Below, piece by piece: positions 24,740 through 33,550 of a DNA stretch of 41,291 bases. The translations under genes and the position numbers were made by a program. The stretch is from Mycolicibacter algericus DSM 45454 (lineage in GTDB: Bacteria > Actinomycetota > Actinomycetes > Mycobacteriales > Mycobacteriaceae). Each line of letters starts with the position of its first letter. Position 1 is the first letter of the stretch. The stretch is taken from the NCBI RefSeq assembly GCF_002086455.1, contig NZ_MVHC01000032.1:1-41291 (forward strand), written 5' to 3'. Under the pieces are notes generated by a model that did no database searches, was not told the origin of the DNA, and saw only the letters and a list, made by a program, of their open reading frames with translations.

Positions 24740-27700
24740 TCAGCTGTCGTCCTCGTCGGCGGGCTTGGGTGTGGCTCCCTCCGAACCGGCGGTGCCTTCG
24801 CCACCGGCGGTTCCAGTCGGCGCAGTCGGCTGGTCGGGGGCGTCGGCCTTCTCCGAGCCGGAGCTGCCGCCGGTACCGCCGGTGCCACCGATGCCACCCT
24901 TGGTGCTGCCGACGCCGCTGCCGCCGGCACCGCCATCGCCGCCGTCGCCGCCGTGGCCCTCGGTGTCCGCATCGGTGCTGCTGCCACCGTTACCGCCCGC
25001 GCCGCCGGCGCCGACGGTGACCGGCTGGCCATTGGTGGGAGCGGTGCCGCCGCCGGTCAGGGACCCGCCGGCACCGCCGTCGCCACCCTTACCGCCGTTG
25101 CCCTCGGTGCTGTTGCCGCCGGCGCCGCCGGCGCCGCCGTTGTGGGCACGCCAGGTCGCATTGCCGCTGTCACCGCCCTTGCCGCCGTCGCCGCCGTCGC
25201 CGGTGGTGCCGGTGCCGCCGGCCCCGCCCGCGCCGCCGGCGCCGGCGGAGCTGAACACGTTGCCGCCGGTCAGGCCCTTCGCGCCGTCACCACCGGTGCC
25301 GCCGTTGCCACCGGTCTCGCCGTTGCCGCCGGCCCCGCCGGCGCCGCCGCTGCCGCCGAAGTTGAGGATCTGACCCTTGCCGGCCAGATTGCCGTTGGCG
25401 TCGTTCCAGCCGGTGCCCCCGGCACCGGTGCCGCCGTTGCCACCCTTGCCACCTTCGCCGTCATCGCTGGCACCGCCGGCACCGCCGGCGCCACCGCTGC
25501 CGCCGGTGATGGTCCCTTCACCGCCGTTCCCGCCGTTCCCGCCGTTACCGCCGTTGCCGGATTCGATGGCCGAGGCATCGGTGTCACCGCCCTCGTTCTC
25601 GCCGCCGGTGCCGCCGTCGCCGTCGCCGCCGTCACCGCTGCCATCGCCGTCGCCGTCATCGGCCGGGACGGTGGCGGCGCCACCGGCGCCACCCTTACCA
25701 CCGGCGCCACCCCAGATGACCCGGGTACCGGCGTCGCTGGCGGCGGCACCACCGTCGCCACCGGTGCCGCCGTTGCCGCCGTTACCGGTGATGGCGCTGC
25801 CACCCGCGCCGCCGTTGCCGCCGGCGCCGGAGACGCCCAGGATGGTGCCGGAGCCGAACTTGCCGCTGAACCCGTCGATGCCCCAGGTGCCGTCGGACCG
25901 CCATCCGCTCGCGGCGGCGCCGTTGCCGCCGTTGCCACCGTCACCGCCGTTGCCGTTCTCAGCGGTGGCGGCGCCGCCCTTGCCGCCGGCTCCGCCGGTG
26001 CCGCCGTATTGGCTGCCCACCGCTGCGTTACCGCCGTGGCCGCCGTTGCCGCCGTTGCCGTGCTCGGTGCCGCCGGCGCCGCCGTTACCGCCGGCACCGC
26101 CGTTTCCGCCGGTGGTCGCCCTGCTGACGTCGGTGTCCTTGTCATACCAGGCATTGCCGCCGTTGCCGCCGTTGCCGCCGTCGCCGTAGACCCCGCCCGT
26201 GCCGCCGTCACCGCCGGCACCGCCGTTCCAGTGCGTCTCATCGCCGTCCGCGCCGGCCCCACCGTGGCCACCCCGCCCGCCAACGGTCGCGTCGGAGCCG
26301 TTGTCGCCATCGCCTCCGGCCGTGCCGGCGGTCCCGGCGCCGTCACCGGCGGCGCCACCGGCACCGCCGTTGCCCGCCGAGCCGGCGTCGCCGGCGTTAC
26401 CGCCCGTGCCGCCGGAGCCATAGCCGTACTGGCCCTTCTCGTTCCAGTCGCCTTGAGCGCCGTCGCCGCCGTCGCCGGCGGCACCGGCGTTGCCGCCCTT
26501 ACCGCCGCTGCCGCCGTCGCCATTGGCGCCGGACTCGGATGCACCGCCGGCACCGCCGGCGCCGCCGTTGCCGCCGTTGTAGCCGTCGCCGCCGTCGCCG
26601 CCATTACCGGTGCCGTTTTCGAAGTCGCCGGCTGCGCCCTCCACGCCGTGGCCGCCGTTGCCGCCATCACCGCCGTCGCCGCCCTTGCCACCGTTCCCGG
26701 TGCCGTCGCCCGCGCCGCCGGCACCGCCGTCGCCACCGTGGCCGCCGTCGCTCGTCTTGTGGCCGTTGCCGTCGGCGCCCTTGCCGCCGTTGCCGCCGTC
26801 GCCGCCCTTGCCGTTGCTGCCTTCGAATGCGTCGCCGCCGTTGCCGCCGCGGCCGCCGTCGCCGCCGTAGGCACCGTTGCCGCCGTCGCCACCGTTGCCG
26901 CCGTCGTGGTGGTCCGCGGTTCCGGCAGCACCGTTACCACCGTTACCGCCCTTGCTGGCCTCGGTGGGATCTATGGCGCCGTCCGCGCCGTCTGCACCCT
27001 TGGCATCGGGGTTTTCGCCCTCGCCGCCCCACTCGCCACCAGCGCCGCCGTTGCCGGCGTGCTCGCCGTTGGCACCGGCCTGCCCGCCGTCGCCGCCGTT
27101 TCCGTTCCCGGTGCCGTCCCAGGTGCCGTTGGCGCCGTTACCACCGTCGCCGCCCGCGCCGACCGCACCGCCGGCGCCGCCAGCGCCACCGTCACCGTAG
27201 GCCCCGTCGGTGCCGGTGTCGGTCTGCGCCTTGCCGCCTACGCCGCCCTTGCCGCCCTGACCACCGTCGAAGCCGTTGCCACCTTGGCCACCATTGCCAC
27301 CGTTGGCCCCTGCATCCTCAGCGTCATCGCCGGCCTTGCCCTTGAGCCCGTCGTGCCCGGCTCCGCCGACACCGCCGGTGCCGCCGTTGCCGCCATTGCC
27401 CGCCTCGGTACCACCGTCACCGCCGGCACCACCGGTACCACCGGTGCCCCCAACCGTGAGCTGATTGTCGTCCTCGTCAACGAGCGGGTTTCCATGCTCG
27501 TCGACGGCGGTAGCGCTGACACCACCGGCACCGCCGGTACCGCCCGTACCACCGTTGCCGATCTTGCCGCCGTCACCGCCGGCGCCGCCGTCACCGCCCT
27601 TGCCGGCGTCATGCCAGGTAGTGGCGCCCGGACCGACCTCTTCACCGGCACCGCCCGCACCGCCGGTGCCGCCCTGGCCACCGTTGCCGGCGTCGCCGCC

Positions 27701-28864
27701 GCTGCCGCCGTTGCCACCGACACCGCCGTTGCCGGCCGCGTGGTCGGCGGTGGCGTCCACGCCGGCACCGCCGGTGCCGCCCTTGCCGCCATCACCGTTG
27801 ACCGTGCTGGCCTCGCCGGCCGCACCCTTGGTGCCAAACATGCCGCCGTTGCCGCCCGTGCCGCCGGAACCGCCCGAGCCGCCTTCACCGCCGTCGCCGC
27901 CGGCGCCACCGTCGAGGTTCTCGGCGTCGCCATCGGCGCCGGTACCGCCCTGGCCGCCGGCCCCACCGGCGCCACCGGCGCCGCCCGCGCCACCCGTGCC
28001 GAACATTGATTTGGTCGCATTACCGCCGGCGCCACCGGTGCCGCCCGCATGGCCGGCACCACCGACACCGCCGGCACCACCGTCAGCCCACACACCGGCA
28101 GCGCCATCCGCACCGGCCGTGCCCGCACCACCGGCGCCCCCGACACCGCCGATCCCGAACAGCCAGCCCATCGCGTCGCCGCCGCTGCCGCCGTTGGCGC
28201 CCATGCCGCCGGCGCCACCGGCACCGCCGATGCCCATGATGGTGCCGCCGGCACCACCGGTACCGCCGACCTGGTCGTCCCAGCCGGCGCCGCCGGCACC
28301 GCCATTGCCGAACAGCCCGGCGGCACCGCCGTCACCAGGATCGTTGTCTTCCCCGCCGGCGTAGCCGGCACCGCCGGAGCCGAACCACAGTCCGCCATCA
28401 CCGCCGTCGGGGGTCTCCGCGGTGCCGGCAGCGCCGTCCCCGAGGTAGAACTGGCCGTCGGGAGCCCAGCCGTTGATCATGTCGACGAGCCAGGAGTTGG
28501 CCGGGTTCTCGATAAAGGCGTCGATCGACGAATACAGCGGCTGGTAGAAGAACGTGTTGAACAGCGACGTCATGTCGAATGCGCTGGTGTCGACCGCGAT
28601 GCCCGGGTCCGCCGACGAGGTGAACCAGGAGCTGATGTCCCAGGTGCTGGTGTCCCAGTCGTTGGTGTCCCAACCCCACGCCGAGTCCGACACCGGCGCG
28701 AACAGGTCGGTCAGCCAGTCGAAGTCGAGGTCGGCGTGCGCCGTGGGGGCCGCGGCCAGCGGAGCCATACCGAACGCCAGGAACGCCGCCACCGTGCTGC
28801 CGGCACCGACCACCCGATGACGAACCCGGCGGTCGTTCCCGCGGCGCTGCTCCCGACCTGACAT
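24740..28864 (-). CDS. Secreted PGRS-repeat protein without PE domain
   Basis: 1374-residue exported Gly/Ala-rich protein. An N-terminal Sec-type signal follows a basic stretch (RRGNDRRVRHR), with hydrophobic core STVAAFLAFGMAPLAAAPTAHA and likely cleavage after Ala44. Residues 45-150 are a non-repetitive Trp/Asp-rich linker (WGWDTNDWDTSTWDISSW) ending with GDGAAGT and GGLWFGSGGAG, the usual entry into PGRS repeats. About 154-1334 is an uninterrupted GGxGG array (GGAGGAGG, GGNGGNGG, GGDGGNGG), rich in Asn and Asp. A 40-residue acidic tail lacking the repeat closes the protein (ends PADEDDS). ATG 28864 follows GGGGAAAT and fits the signal peptide; an upstream in-frame start adds only an unlikely extension. 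There is no PE domain, so the export route differs from type VII-secreted PE_PGRS proteins. Function unknown; cell-surface or secreted. It ends in a strong terminator. Confidence 0.9.
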   Translation of the reverse strand: MSGREQRRGNDRRVRHRVVGAGSTVAAFLAFGMAPLAAAPTAHADLDFDWLTDLFAPVSDSAWGWDTNDWDTSTWDISSWFTSSADPGIAVDTSAFDMTSLFNTFFYQPLYSSIDAFIENPANSWLVDMINGWAPDGQFYLGDGAAGTAETPDGGDGGLWFGSGGAGYAGGEDNDPGDGGAAGLFGNGGAGGAGWDDQVGGTGGAGGTIMGIGGAGGAGGMGANGGSGGDAMGWLFGIGGVGGAGGAGTAGADGAAGVWADGGAGGVGGAGHAGGTGGAGGNATKSMFGTGGAGGAGGAGGAGGQGGTGADGDAENLDGGAGGDGGEGGSGGSGGTGGNGGMFGTKGAAGEASTVNGDGGKGGTGGAGVDATADHAAGNGGVGGNGGSGGDAGNGGQGGTGGAGGAGEEVGPGATTWHDAGKGGDGGAGGDGGKIGNGGTGGTGGAGGVSATAVDEHGNPLVDEDDNQLTVGGTGGTGGAGGDGGTEAGNGGNGGTGGVGGAGHDGLKGKAGDDAEDAGANGGNGGQGGNGFDGGQGGKGGVGGKAQTDTGTDGAYGDGGAGGAGGAVGAGGDGGNGANGTWDGTGNGNGGDGGQAGANGEHAGNGGAGGEWGGEGENPDAKGADGADGAIDPTEASKGGNGGNGAAGTADHHDGGNGGDGGNGAYGGDGGRGGNGGDAFEGSNGKGGDGGNGGKGADGNGHKTSDGGHGGDGGAGGAGDGTGNGGKGGDGGDGGNGGHGVEGAAGDFENGTGNGGDGGDGYNGGNGGAGGAGGASESGANGDGGSGGKGGNAGAAGDGGDGAQGDWNEKGQYGYGSGGTGGNAGDAGSAGNGGAGGAAGDGAGTAGTAGGDGDNGSDATVGGRGGHGGAGADGDETHWNGGAGGDGGTGGVYGDGGNGGNGGNAWYDKDTDVSRATTGGNGGAGGNGGAGGTEHGNGGNGGHGGNAAVGSQYGGTGGAGGKGGAATAENGNGGDGGNGGNGAAASGWRSDGTWGIDGFSGKFGSGTILGVSGAGGNGGAGGSAITGNGGNGGTGGDGGAAASDAGTRVIWGGAGGKGGAGGAATVPADDGDGDGSGDGGDGDGGTGGENEGGDTDASAIESGNGGNGGNGGNGGEGTITGGSGGAGGAGGASDDGEGGKGGNGGTGAGGTGWNDANGNLAGKGQILNFGGSGGAGGAGGNGETGGNGGTGGDGAKGLTGGNVFSSAGAGGAGGAGGTGTTGDGGDGGKGGDSGNATWRAHNGGAGGAGGNSTEGNGGKGGDGGAGGSLTGGGTAPTNGQPVTVGAGGAGGNGGSSTDADTEGHGGDGGDGGAGGSGVGSTKGGIGGTGGTGGSSGSEKADAPDQPTAPTGTAGGEGTAGSEGATPKPADEDDS
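24863..28405 (-). repeat. PGRS (GC-rich glycine-codon) repeat array
   Basis: About 3.5 kb of imperfect tandem GGC-GGN units encoding Gly-Gly-X. On the plus strand this appears as runs of CCGCCG/CCGTTG. Phase is kept throughout, with no stop or frameshift, which argues for selection on the protein. The repeat makes assembly errors and recombination between arrays likely, so the exact length should be treated with caution. Confidence 0.88.
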
Positions 28865-28910
28865 GATTTCCCCGCTTCTGCGCTGAAGGCGACCTGTGTA
28901 GAACTGCACA

Positions 28911-28916
28911 ATTAGA
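28911..28916 (-). promoter_or_regulatory. Possible -10 (TCTAAT) of the PGRS gene
   Basis: TCTAAT on the minus strand would start transcription near 28904, giving a 40-base leader with a GGGGA ribosome site before ATG 28864. The matching -35 is weak. A small inverted repeat, AGGAAC-GGG-GTTCCT (about 28942-28956), lies upstream. This is the only notable content of the gap 28865-29006. Confidence 0.35.
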
Positions 28917-29006
28917 TGACTTGTTCACGCAGACTATTCCAAGGAACGGGGTTCCTCCACTCGTGTGCGGGAATTCGACCGGCTCACAAGTAAGTTAACG
29001 CCACGC

Positions 29007-29912
29007 TCAGTCGGAAGCGGGGGGCTCGCGGCGAACCGCCTTGAGCCGATACATCATCAGATCGGCCGGGACACCGCTGGTCTTGGCCGACAGCACCTGT
29101 CGGCGGGCCCGCTTGGCCGTCACTCCCAACTCCTCGAGGTCCCCGGGCTCGATGCGCTCCAGCGTCGCCCCGGACACCACGATGCCGCCCTTGACGGCCC
29201 GCTCCATCACCCGCGCGGCGATGTTGACGTCCACGCCCAGCCAATCATCGGCCAGCCGCTGCGGCCGCCCGGTGTGGATACCGGCCCGCATCCGCGGCGT
29301 GAAGCCGTTGACCTCGACCGTCGCGATCGCATCCTGGGCTTCCAGCACCGCGCCGACCGCGATCAGCGGCTCGCGGAACACCGCCATGATCCCGTCGCCC
29401 ATCCGTTTGACGATGCGGCCGCCGGCGTCCAGCAGCGGCGGTTCGACCGCCTGCGACACCCGCCGCAGCAGGGTGAGGGTGGCGTCGTCGCCGGACCGCA
29501 GCGACCACGTCGAGAAGCCGACCAGGTCGGTGAAGACCAGCGTCGCCTCGGCATTGGTGGGGGCGCGGGAAATCCGCTCGGTCAACGCCTGCCATATCTG
29601 CAAGGCCCCCAGACTGACCTCGCGCGACGCCGCGGAGCGGTCACCCATCAGCCGACCGGCCGCCCGGGCCGCGGCCTGCGGTCCCCCGTCGCCCGCGGTC
29701 GAGAGCGGATCGCCGAACTCGGGGTCGCCGGGTAGCGCCCGGCGCACCCGCCGGACCAAGTCGACCACCCGCACGTCGTTGGTCGTGCGGTTCAACCAGG
29801 CCGCGGCGTCGTCGAGGGAGAACGAACGGCGGCGGCTCGACGGGGCATGCTCCGGTATCTCCACCACCTCCTCGAGCTCGTCAGCCTGCCGACCGACCGG
29901 CTCGAGGTCCAT
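29007..29912 (-). CDS. Class III adenylate cyclase (Rv1647-like)
   Basis: Soluble cyclase predicted to make cAMP from ATP. With the ATG at 29912 the protein has 301 residues: a helical N-terminal domain to about 115 and a catalytic domain from about 122. Catalytic residues are all present: metal-binding Asp129 (FTDLVGFS) and Asp173 (MGDGIMAVF), adenine-selecting Lys169 (VKRMGDG) and Asp223 (DDWLG), and transition-state Asn230 and Arg234 (VNIAARV). It should therefore be an active adenylate, not guanylate, cyclase. TACGCT (29925-29920) ends 7 bases before the ATG, indicating a leaderless transcript. The order next to pheST matches M. tuberculosis Rv1647, except that the PGRS gene is interposed. 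Confidence 0.93.
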   Translation of the reverse strand: MDLEPVGRQADELEEVVEIPEHAPSSRRRSFSLDDAAAWLNRTTNDVRVVDLVRRVRRALPGDPEFGDPLSTAGDGGPQAAARAAGRLMGDRSAASREVSLGALQIWQALTERISRAPTNAEATLVFTDLVGFSTWSLRSGDDATLTLLRRVSQAVEPPLLDAGGRIVKRMGDGIMAVFREPLIAVGAVLEAQDAIATVEVNGFTPRMRAGIHTGRPQRLADDWLGVDVNIAARVMERAVKGGIVVSGATLERIEPGDLEELGVTAKRARRQVLSAKTSGVPADLMMYRLKAVRREPPASD

Positions 29913-29919
29913 GCGCCTC

Positions 29920-29925
29920 AGCGTA
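29920..29925 (-). promoter_or_regulatory. -10 element (TACGCT) of the cyclase gene
   Basis: A TANNNT hexamer whose 3' end is 7 bases from the ATG at 29912, as expected for leaderless transcription in mycobacteria. This supports 29912 over a start further upstream. Confidence 0.5.
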
Positions 29926-30004
29926 GGTGGCGGTTGCGGCCACCGGCAACGGCAGAGACACGTGGCACACGCCACGGTCGGCGATCCCGTCGCGACTCGC
30001 CCCC

Positions 30005-30029
30005 GATAATGTAGACAACATGTGTTGTC
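30005..30029 (+). promoter_or_regulatory. -10 element plus 16-bp operator-like palindrome
   Basis: GATAAT (30005-30010) is a good -10 for the downstream oxygenase gene. Directly after it comes GACAACA (30014-30020), TG, TGTTGTC (30023-30029), a perfect 7+2+7 inverted repeat that would cover the transcription start. The size and symmetry suit a TetR- or MarR-type dimer. No regulator gene is adjacent, so the regulator would act in trans. A further half-site-like GGTTGTGTC follows at about 30039. Confidence 0.6.
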
Positions 30030-30069
30030 ACAATTATGGTTGTGTCAGGTTCGCCAGACAGGAGACGTG

Positions 30070-31176
30070 ATGACCGTTACGCCGACCACGTCCGCCGAGC
30101 GGGCAGCTGAGCCCGCGGAGCAGAGTGCCCCCGTACCGACCCCGCCCAAACCCGCGGCGGCCGTGGAGCCATTGAACGCCGAATCGCTGACCTGGAAGTA
30201 CTTCGGGGATATCCGCACCGGCGTGATGGGCATGTGGATCGGCACCATCGAGAACATGTACCCCGGCCTGGGCGCCGGCGTGGAAGAGCACTCCAGCCTG
30301 TGGCGTGAACCGCTGCAGCGGGTGACGCGGTCGGTGTACCCGATCATGGGCGTGGTCTACGACGGCATGCGCTCCCAGGCCACCGGTGCGGCGATCCGCG
30401 ACTACCACCGCGACATCAAGGGCACCGATGCGCAGGGCCGGCGCTATCACGCGCTGGATCCTGAGACTTTCTATTGGGCGCATGCGACGTTCTTCATGTT
30501 GATCATCAAGCTGGCCGAGTACTTCTGCGGCGGGCTGACCGAGGCCGAGAAGCACCAACTCTTCGACGAACACGTGCAGTGGTACCGGATGTACGGCATG
30601 AGCATGCGCCCGGTGCCGAAGTCCTGGGACGAGTTCTGTGAGTACTGGGACCGGGTCTGCGAGGAAGAGCTGGAGATGACGCCGGCCGCGCAGGGCATCC
30701 TGGACATGCGCATCCCCAAGCCGTGGTTCGTGATGATGCCCACCGGCGTGTGGGATCAGCTGTTCAAGCCGGCACTGGCCGCCCAGCGCTGGGTGGCCGC
30801 CGGGCTGTTCGAACCGGTGGTTCGGGAGAAGGCCGGGCTGCGCTGGTCAGAAGGCGACGAGGTGCTGTTCCGGCTGTTGGGCAAGGCCGCCCACCTGGCG
30901 TTCAGCGTGGTCCCCGAGGAGATCCGGCTGCATCCGCGTGCGCTGGCCGGCTACAAGCGCGAACAGGGCAAGCTCCCCGCCGACGCACCGCTCATCGAAG
31001 CGCCCTGGTTCAGCGGACCGCCCAAGGACCGGCGCGCCAGCGGGATGCACTACGTGCCGCGGGTCAGCCGGGGCATGAAGCTGGTCGAGCGGGCCGGGGC
31101 GTTCGTGCACAGCACCTTCTCACTGGCCGCCGGCGGCGGCCTGGCGCCGCGCCCGCCACGCCGTAAGGCCGCCTAG
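30070..31176 (+). CDS. MpaB/Lcp-type oxygenase (DUF2236 family, Rv1645c-like)
   Basis: 368-residue protein of the DUF2236 family, which includes fungal MpaB and bacterial latex-clearing protein, haem b oxygenases. An Ala/Pro-rich N-terminal tail to about 40 is followed by the conserved WKYFGDIRTGVMGMWIGTIENMYPGLGAGVEEHS, YHRDIKGTDAQGRRYHALDPETFYWAHATFFMLII with the family's histidines, and EYWDRVCEEELEMTPAAQGI. The C-terminus ends in basic APRPPRRKAA. ATG 30070 has GGAGA upstream and is preceded by an in-frame GTG at 30067. The substrate is unknown; lipids or terpenoid-type chains would suit the family. Its TAG overlaps the TAG of tsnR on the other strand within the tetramer CTAG. Confidence 0.87.
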   Translation: MTVTPTTSAERAAEPAEQSAPVPTPPKPAAAVEPLNAESLTWKYFGDIRTGVMGMWIGTIENMYPGLGAGVEEHSSLWREPLQRVTRSVYPIMGVVYDGMRSQATGAAIRDYHRDIKGTDAQGRRYHALDPETFYWAHATFFMLIIKLAEYFCGGLTEAEKHQLFDEHVQWYRMYGMSMRPVPKSWDEFCEYWDRVCEEELEMTPAAQGILDMRIPKPWFVMMPTGVWDQLFKPALAAQRWVAAGLFEPVVREKAGLRWSEGDEVLFRLLGKAAHLAFSVVPEEIRLHPRALAGYKREQGKLPADAPLIEAPWFSGPPKDRRASGMHYVPRVSRGMKLVERAGAFVHSTFSLAAGGGLAPRPPRRKAA

Positions 31177-31961
31177 GACCGGGCGCCGCGCTGCGCCCGC
31201 GCGCTCTGATACAGGCAGATCGCTGCTGCGGCAGCCACATTCAGGCTCTCCGCGCCGCCGGACATCGGGATGTGCACCCGATGGTCCGCGGCGGCCGCGA
31301 CGGCAGCCGGCAAGCCGTGGGATTCCGGGCCGAACAGCCACGCGGTAGGCGCGGTCAGCACCGGATCGGCGTCGTCGAGACTCAGGTCGCCGTCCAGCGC
31401 CGTGGCCAGCAGCTGCAGCCCCGATTCGCGCAGCGCCGCAAGGACCGCATCGGTGTCGGCGGCCACCACGACCGGGACGTTGAAGACGCTGCCCGCCGAG
31501 GCGCGCAGGCACTTGCCGTTGTAGGGGTCGACGCTGTTGCCGGTCAACACCACCAGGGAAGCCCCGGTGGCGTCGGCGATACGGATCAGGGTGCCGGCGT
31601 TACCCGGCTCGCCGATGCCCACCGCGACCGCCACCAGGTGCGGCGCGTCGGCTAGCAACCCGCCCAGGTCCGGTTCCGGAACCGTGCATACGGCGACCAA
31701 TCCGGCCGGGGTGACGGTGTCCGACAAGGCTTTAGCCGCCCGGTCGCTGACCTGGTGCACCGGCGCCCGGACCGACGCCAGCAGCTCGCCGTGCCGTTGC
31801 GCCGCCGATTCGGTGGCGAAGACCTCGACGGCCAGCCCGCGACGGATCGCAGCCTCGACCAGATTGGGACCCTCCGCCAGGAAGCGCTGTTCACGCTTCC
31901 TGGCGACGTGCCGGTGCAGCTTGACCGCCGCGACCACGCGGGCCGAGCGTTCGGTCAGCAT
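31173..31961 (-). CDS. tsnR: SpoU/TrmH-family rRNA 2'-O-methyltransferase
   Basis: AdoMet-dependent 2'-O-ribose methyltransferase, predicted to act on 23S rRNA, 262 residues. An N-terminal substrate-binding domain (KREQRFLAEGPNLVEAAI) precedes the SPOUT knot domain: NAGTLIRIADATGA (motif 1), LFGPESHGLP (motif 2) and IPMSGGAESLNVAAAAAICLY (motif 3). The M. tuberculosis equivalent, Rv1644, is named tsnR after thiostrepton resistance methyltransferases, but housekeeping specificity is more likely. It follows rplT by 20 bases and probably forms the last gene of the infC operon. Confidence 0.93.
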   Translation of the reverse strand: MLTERSARVVAAVKLHRHVARKREQRFLAEGPNLVEAAIRRGLAVEVFATESAAQRHGELLASVRAPVHQVSDRAAKALSDTVTPAGLVAVCTVPEPDLGGLLADAPHLVAVAVGIGEPGNAGTLIRIADATGASLVVLTGNSVDPYNGKCLRASAGSVFNVPVVVAADTDAVLAALRESGLQLLATALDGDLSLDDADPVLTAPTAWLFGPESHGLPAAVAAAADHRVHIPMSGGAESLNVAAAAAICLYQSARAQRGARS

Positions 31962-31981
31962 CCCAGAAAGACCCAGCAGGG

Positions 31982-32371
31982 TCAGGCGGCCTCGCCGGAG
32001 GGCGCGTTGACATCCTCGGGCAGCGCGGCCTTGGCGACCTCGACCAGCGCGGTGAACGCTGCCGCGTCGCTGACGGCGATCTCGGCGAGGTTCTTACGGT
32101 CCACCTCGACACCGGCCGCCTTGAGACCCTGGATCAGGCGGTTGTAGGTGACGCCGTTGGCGCGGGCCGCCGCGTTGATCCGGGTGATCCACAGCTTGCG
32201 GAAGTCGCCCTTGCGGGCGCGACGGTCACGGTAGGCGTAGGTCAGCGAGTGCAGCTGCTGCTCTTTGGCCTTGCGGTAAAGCCGCGACCGCTGGCCACGG
32301 TAGCCTTTCGAGGCCTTCAGGATGGTGCGACGCTTCTTCTGGGCGTTGACTGCCCGCTTCACGCGTGCCAT
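31982..32371 (-). CDS. rplT: 50S ribosomal protein L20
   Basis: Ribosomal protein that binds 23S rRNA early in assembly. The 129-residue product starts MARVKRAVNAQKKRRTIL, has the basic KGYRGQRSRLYRKAKEQ segment and the globular C-terminal half (RDRRARKGDFRKLWITRINAAAR). The C-terminal tail is roughly ten residues longer than in the shortest family members, as in other mycobacteria. It is third in the infC-rpmI-rplT order. Confidence 0.98.
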   Translation of the reverse strand: MARVKRAVNAQKKRRTILKASKGYRGQRSRLYRKAKEQQLHSLTYAYRDRRARKGDFRKLWITRINAAARANGVTYNRLIQGLKAAGVEVDRKNLAEIAVSDAAAFTALVEVAKAALPEDVNAPSGEAA

Positions 32372-32426
32372 GGGGTGTTCCTACTCTCGTTGGGACGTAA
32401 GGGATTTGCGTAGCGCGGAGCGGCTG

Positions 32427-32621
32427 TCAGCCGTTCAGCATCTTGTTGACGCGCTTGGCGTCGGCAGCAGCCACCTCGGTGCGCCCGGCCAGCCGGCGAG
32501 TGCGGGTGCTCGGCTTGTGCTCGAGCAGGTGGCGACGGTTGGCCTTCTGCCGCACGATCTTGCCGGTGCCGGTGCGACGGAACCGCTTCGAAGCGCCACT
32601 GTGGGTTTTCGCCTTGGGCAT
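32427..32621 (-). CDS. rpmI: 50S ribosomal protein L35
   Basis: Small basic ribosomal protein, 64 residues, with the standard start MPKAKTHSGASKRFRRTGTG and the HLLEHKPSTRTRRL segment. It lies between infC and rplT, the order conserved across bacteria. Confidence 0.98.
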   Translation of the reverse strand: MPKAKTHSGASKRFRRTGTGKIVRQKANRRHLLEHKPSTRTRRLAGRTEVAAADAKRVNKMLNG

Positions 32622-32646
32622 GTTTCCTCAGTTCTGGTATTCGGTG

Positions 32647-33264
<618 letters not shown>

Positions 33265-33538
33265 GGGACCTCCCTGGGTAGTCTTCCGGTCGCGGCCGCC
33301 GCAGTGCTCGTCCGGACGCAGCGGCGCTGAAACCACCCACCAGCAAAAAAGCCCTGCACGAAGCAGGGCCCGATGCCGACCGGTCGCGGCCCGATTACCA
33401 TCGGGGCGCCTGCGCGCGCTGCGCAGAGCAGGCGGTTCGCACCGCCTGCGACCGGACCACTAGACCTACGGATCGCTCCGCGGCTAGAGGTGGGAGGGAA
33501 CTCCACTTGCAGTCCTGGCGTACGCCGGGACGGTCGCG
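33265..33538 (-). ncRNA. Structured infC leader RNA
   Basis: About 274 bases between the predicted start (from TAGACT at 33550-33545, extended by an upstream TG) and the infC AUC codon, with no convincing protein gene. It contains several hairpins: GCAGGCGG/CCGCCTGC (about 33426-33447), CCCGAT-GGTA-ATCGGG (about 33391-33406), and a terminator with a U-run at 33345-33369. This layout fits transcription attenuation of the initiation-factor/ribosomal-protein operon. The signal (ribosome availability, L20 or another factor) cannot be told from sequence. Confidence 0.65.
33345..33369 (-). terminator. Intrinsic terminator in infC leader (attenuator)
   Basis: GCCCTGC (33369-33363), loop TTCGT, GCAGGGC (33357-33351), then six T residues (33350-33345) on the minus strand. 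It is a textbook rho-independent terminator, unusual for a mycobacterium, placed 80 bases before the infC start and inside its transcript. That position implies conditional termination. Confidence 0.8.
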
Positions 33539-33544
33539 GCACAC

Positions 33545-33550
33545 AGTCTA
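33545..33550 (-). promoter_or_regulatory. -10 element (TAGACT) of the infC operon
   Basis: TAGACT with TGC immediately upstream gives an extended -10. A good -35 is not seen. Predicted start is near 33538. Confidence 0.45.

Noticed and set aside
24500..28009. Open frame of 1169 codons on the plus strand, antisense to the PGRS gene, Ala/Val/Thr-rich.
   Set aside because: It is the complement of GGC/GGN glycine codons, which cannot easily produce stops in any frame. Composition is a monotone echo of the repeat, with no signal, domain or ribosome site, and it also runs over pheS.
24860..28410. Regular GCC-GCC spacing on the plus strand considered as a CRISPR array or satellite repeat.
   Set aside because: Unit length is a few codons, variable, and in phase with one protein frame. 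There are no spacers, leader or cas genes.
29007..31176. Cyclase and MpaB-type oxygenase genes with their palindrome considered as a cAMP-based anti-phage (CBASS- or Pycsar-like) system.
   Set aside because: The cyclase is a standard soluble adenylate cyclase with all Rv1647 features, the oxygenase is an ordinary DUF2236 protein, and no effector with a cyclic-nucleotide sensor is linked.
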